Below, in pieces: positions 60,990 to 64,000 of a DNA stretch of 64,000 nt. This stretch comes from Prorocentrum cordatum (taxonomy: Eukaryota; Sar; Dinophyceae; Prorocentrales; Prorocentraceae). The stretch spans positions 462,736-526,735 of the forward strand of contig CAUYUJ010020615.1 of NCBI GenBank assembly GCA_963575745.1. The letters run 5' to 3'. Under the pieces are notes generated by a model. It did not search any database, was not told the DNA's origin, and saw only the letters and a program-made list of their open reading frames with translations. Position 1 is the stretch's first letter; every line of letters begins with the position of its first letter. The position numbers and the translations under genes are program-made.

Positions 60990-62000
60990 GGCCCCAAGAC
61001 GGCCCAAGCAGGTTCCAAGACAGCCCGAAAGGGGTCCAAGAGGACCTCAACTCGGCCCTTGAGGGCCCTCAGACAACCCTCAAGGTCCCCAAGGAAGCCT
61101 CCAAACGACCCAAAGAGGCCCCCGAGATGGACTCCGAAAGCGACACACGGCCGAAGAGCGCCCTCAGACGGACAAAATGCTCTCCAGGAGCCTCCGAGGC
61201 GCTCCACGGGCGCTGCCAAGATGCCCCAAGAAGCCCCGAGGAAGGCCCAACGGGGACCCCAGCGCTTTCAAATCACGTCGAACGCCGTGTCGACCTGCGC
61301 AAAAACGGCGCCACAGGGCCCCCCCCCCGTGGCCGCACCCCCTCGGAGCGGTACCCCCCTTGAGACTTTGGCGAGGCACTGTGGGTTCACTCCCACGGGG
61401 TAGCCCCGCGCCTCCGGCAGAGTCATTGGGGCGTGTCTCTGGGGGCTGCGCCAAACGAAATAGCGGGCCCAGGGAGAGCCCAACGGGCCCCATGAGAGGT
61501 CCCATAAAGCCCGCGAGGCCCTCAGAGAAGCCCTGGAGGGGGCCCCGGGCGCCCCTCCTCCCCGCGGAAGAGCAGCTGAGACGGCCCTGCCAGACGCTCC
61601 ACCGCGGAGGCGCCAAGAGGGCGCCGGGAAGGCCCCAAGAGGGCTCCAGGAGGGCCTGAGGGGGCCTGGGGGGTGGCCCAAGGCATGCCTTGGGGATTCC
61701 AGGAAGCTCCACGGTGGAGTATCTGAAACGTCCGTTTCAGATGCTCAACAGCGGTGGGCCCGAGTGGGCGCCAGGAGGGCCCAAAGATGACCCCAGGAGG
61801 GCCCAAAAGGGCTCCCACGAGGGCCCCAAGATGGCCCGAAGAGGCGCCCAAGAGGCCCCGTCAGGAAGCCCGGAAGAGGCCCCCAAGAGGCCCCCAAGAG
61901 TCCCCAAGGGGCCCCCGAGGGGCACCAACGATGCCCCAAGAAGCCCCTGTGACCGGCAAAGAGGCACCCAAATCGCCCCAAGGGGCATCCGAGAAGCGCC
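60990..62000 (+). repeat. GGCC/CAAGA mosaic array, third block
   Basis: Words such as CCCCAAGAGG and GGCCCCCGAG recur irregularly in 1 kb. The cassette seen in the other two blocks is not present here. Confidence 0.75.
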
Positions 62001-62519
62001 CAAGAAGATACCCGGCGACACTCTGATAAGCATTGAAGAGGCCTCTGGCCCCTCCGCTCGCCCTCCTCCTCCTCCTCCTCCTTCGCCTACTCGTCCTCCA
62101 TCTTCGTCCTCTCTCACATGTCCTCATCCTCCTTCGAACGGTAACGGCTGACAGCTGCCCTCCACTTTGCTCCTACATGTTCCTGCTCACATCGACTCGC
62201 CTGGGCATCGTCTCTGGATGGGCTGCTAGGGATGTGCGAAGCGTCACGAGTTCGTTTACACCCAATTCCGCTGGCCACGCAAAGGCCATTCTGCGAATTT
62301 ACGGTGGTTGTTCGAGATGACCAGCACAAGATTGGGCCCGACCCCAGATCCAACGACCAGGCTCTACTTCAAACCTAAACTCACGCGGCCGATCGTGGTC
62401 GGTTCTGGAACGAAGCACGCCTTCAAGAAAGTACCTCGGGCGCGGCGCTTGACCAGGGGCTGAAGCGCGACGCCCTCGACCCCTCGGATTCCCCCCCGAA
62501 GAAGGACAAATCAGCTCCC
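62001..62519. other. spacer with a short TCC tract
   Basis: (CTC)n at about 62063-62085; otherwise featureless. Confidence 0.4.
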
Positions 62520-62905
62520 GACTTGAAAGTGGCGACAGCGTCGCACTTCGCAGCCCCCCCCCGGCATGGCGATGTCTAATCTGGATCTGCGCTTGTTACC
62601 CACTACGCTGGTCCTCGAGCAGCCCTCGACAGTGGCGACAGTTTCGCAATCAGCAGCCCCCCCAAGAGATGGCGAGGCCTCATCGGAATCTGCGCTCGGC
62701 ACCCGCTGCGCTGGCCCCACCAGCAGCTCTCGAAAGTGCCAACAGTTTCGAAGTTCGCAGCCCTCCAGGGATGGCAAGATCTAATCTGGATCTGCGCTCG
62801 GTGCCCACTACGCTGGCCCCAGCCAAGCAGCCGAAAGTCGCCACAGTTTCGCAGCTCGCAGCCACACAGAGATGGCGATGTCAAATCTGGATCTGCGGAG
62901 GCCCA
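62520..62905 (+). repeat. ~108-bp tandem repeat, locus 2
   Basis: GGATCTGCGCT[C/T]G, CACTACGCTGG, GCGACAG[T/C][T/G]TCGCA and GCAGCCC recur about three and a half times at about 100-108 bp. Confidence 0.75.
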
Positions 62906-63494
62906 AGCAACCCTGCAGAAAACCCCCTAAAAAAAAAAAACTAGCGACTTAGTCCGAACCGACTTCGAACTACTTAGAAAACCTAGAAACTATAAACTCC
63001 GAAGAACCTCAAAAACTAGTAGCGACTTTTTTTACTTTCAACTCGACTTGCTTTCGCATTTCGGCCGCAGCCCCGCAACGCTATCTCGCAAGTTCGCCCC
63101 AGAGAGCGGCAGAGGGAGTTCGCGCAACGCCGCACCCCCCGCACACACACGCAGCAGTTCGCCTACGCCCCAGGCGGCACGCAGTAGCCCCAGCGCAGAC
63201 AGAAGCGCAACACCAATGCAGCGGCGCATCAGCAACAGAAGGCGCGCCCAGCTTTCCGCAGCCGTAGATTCGCAGCCGCCCCCCAGGGATCGAAGGCAGG
63301 TAGGAGATAGGTAGAAGGCAGGAGAAGGGAGGCGGGGGGAGGAGGAGACGCCCCCCCTGGTGCTCTTTTACTCCAAACAAGAACCCAGCGGAGAGCTGGG
63401 ACAAATCGCACGGCCGAGGTCCATTGGGGCAATGACACTCGCGCAGCGGACCCAGCCGCCCACTCCATTCGGGGAGGCGCCAACATGGATTAGC
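62906..63494. other. non-genic interval
   Basis: An A11 run at 62930-62940 is followed by an AT-richer patch with GAACCTCAAAAACTAG and related words (62941-63050). No gene. Confidence 0.4.
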
Positions 63495-63534
63495 GATCCA
63501 TGGACTTGGCGCGCGGTCGCCAAATCCATGGATC
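63495..63534. repeat. GATCCATGGACTTGGCG hairpin, copy B
   Basis: Arms GATCCATGGACTTGGCG (63495-63511) and CGCCAAATCCATGGATC (63518-63534) are inverted copies with one mismatch. Downstream CCAATGCCGCC matches sequence after copy A at 51092-51131. Confidence 0.8.
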
Positions 63535-64000
63535 GAGGGAAGGGCCCTCCCCAAAATGCGGCCAATGCCGCCTCGTTCGGCGACGGAAATCCGCGATTTC
63601 CCATGGAAACGGGACCCGTCGCTAAACCACGCCCCCCTTGATCCATGCTTGCGATCGCCTGACACTCCATTCCCCCACTCCATTTCCCCCCCCTCGGGGA
63701 GGGTACGACAGGGGGAAACCGGCTCAGGGGTTGAATGTCGACCTGAAATCGACGATACATCGCCGACTAGATGGGCGACAGGCCCCTGGTAGCGAACCCG
63801 CACGCTCCTCGGCGGGGTGGGATAGCGGGCCCCTATCGGCGATCAGTGGGCGATCGGAGGCCGACGCATCCCCCGCCCTGATGAAGGGGCCCTGGGACAT
63901 ACAAATAAATAAACACAAATAACATGATTCCCTACATTTTCACATATTTTCGGGTTTTTGTCTTCCCCCCCCACTTCCCATATTTTCCCATATTTTCTGG
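63535..64000. other. terminal interval with a dispersed repeat
   Basis: 63720-63900 is related to 33025-33165. The last 100 bp become AT-rich (CATATTTTCCCATATTTTC). No gene supported. Confidence 0.45.

Overview
The window reads as nuclear DNA of a dinoflagellate. The evidence is GC-rich coding sequence with all plausible genes on one strand, introns with GC donors and AG|G acceptors, very large amounts of simple and tandem repeat, and several long protein families I associate with dinoflagellate genomes. The high GC suggests a Prorocentrum-like rather than a Symbiodiniaceae genome, but that is inference; no rRNA, tRNA or spliced-leader RNA gene is visible to fix the species.

Region 1 (about 0.9-23.2 kb) is a unidirectional block in which every supported gene lies on the minus strand. 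From its 5' end leftward it holds: a large uncharacterised protein with a 160-nt GC-AG intron (20593-23224); an uncharacterised protein with a Cys/His C-terminal domain (18179-20125); a lysine-rich, probably nuclear protein (16128-16970); a broken C5 cytosine methyltransferase-like gene (13596-15299); a fragmentary hypothetical gene (12198-12839); a structurally complete Ty1/copia retrotransposon (5117-11480); and a 1045-codon hypothetical protein with an AT-hook-like motif and an in-frame 114-nt intron (1209-4346).

The retrotransposon is the best-defined object here. It has 55-bp TG...CA terminal direct repeats (54/55 identical), a 5-bp target duplication AGATC, a tRNA-type primer site abutting the 5' repeat, and one uninterrupted 1927-codon gag-protease-integrase-RT-RNase H frame with an unusual C-terminal tail holding a membrane segment and a SAP domain. 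The terminal repeats are far shorter than usual LTRs and contain a stretch resembling the dinoflagellate spliced leader.

Region 2 (about 23.2-24.9 kb) is an AT-rich island just upstream of the first gene of the block. Region 3 (24.9-64 kb) is a gene desert made of repeats: a homogeneous 152-bp satellite, a 1.1-kb GA tract, a 73-bp satellite of about 32 copies, 83-bp minisatellites at three loci, large GGCC/CAAGA mosaic arrays with an embedded cassette, a GGCTGA hexamer array, TCC/GGA, CA/CACCACG, ATC and AAC tracts, and several families of short foldback (MITE-like) elements in two copies each. Long open frames in these arrays are artefacts of repetition and are not annotated as genes.
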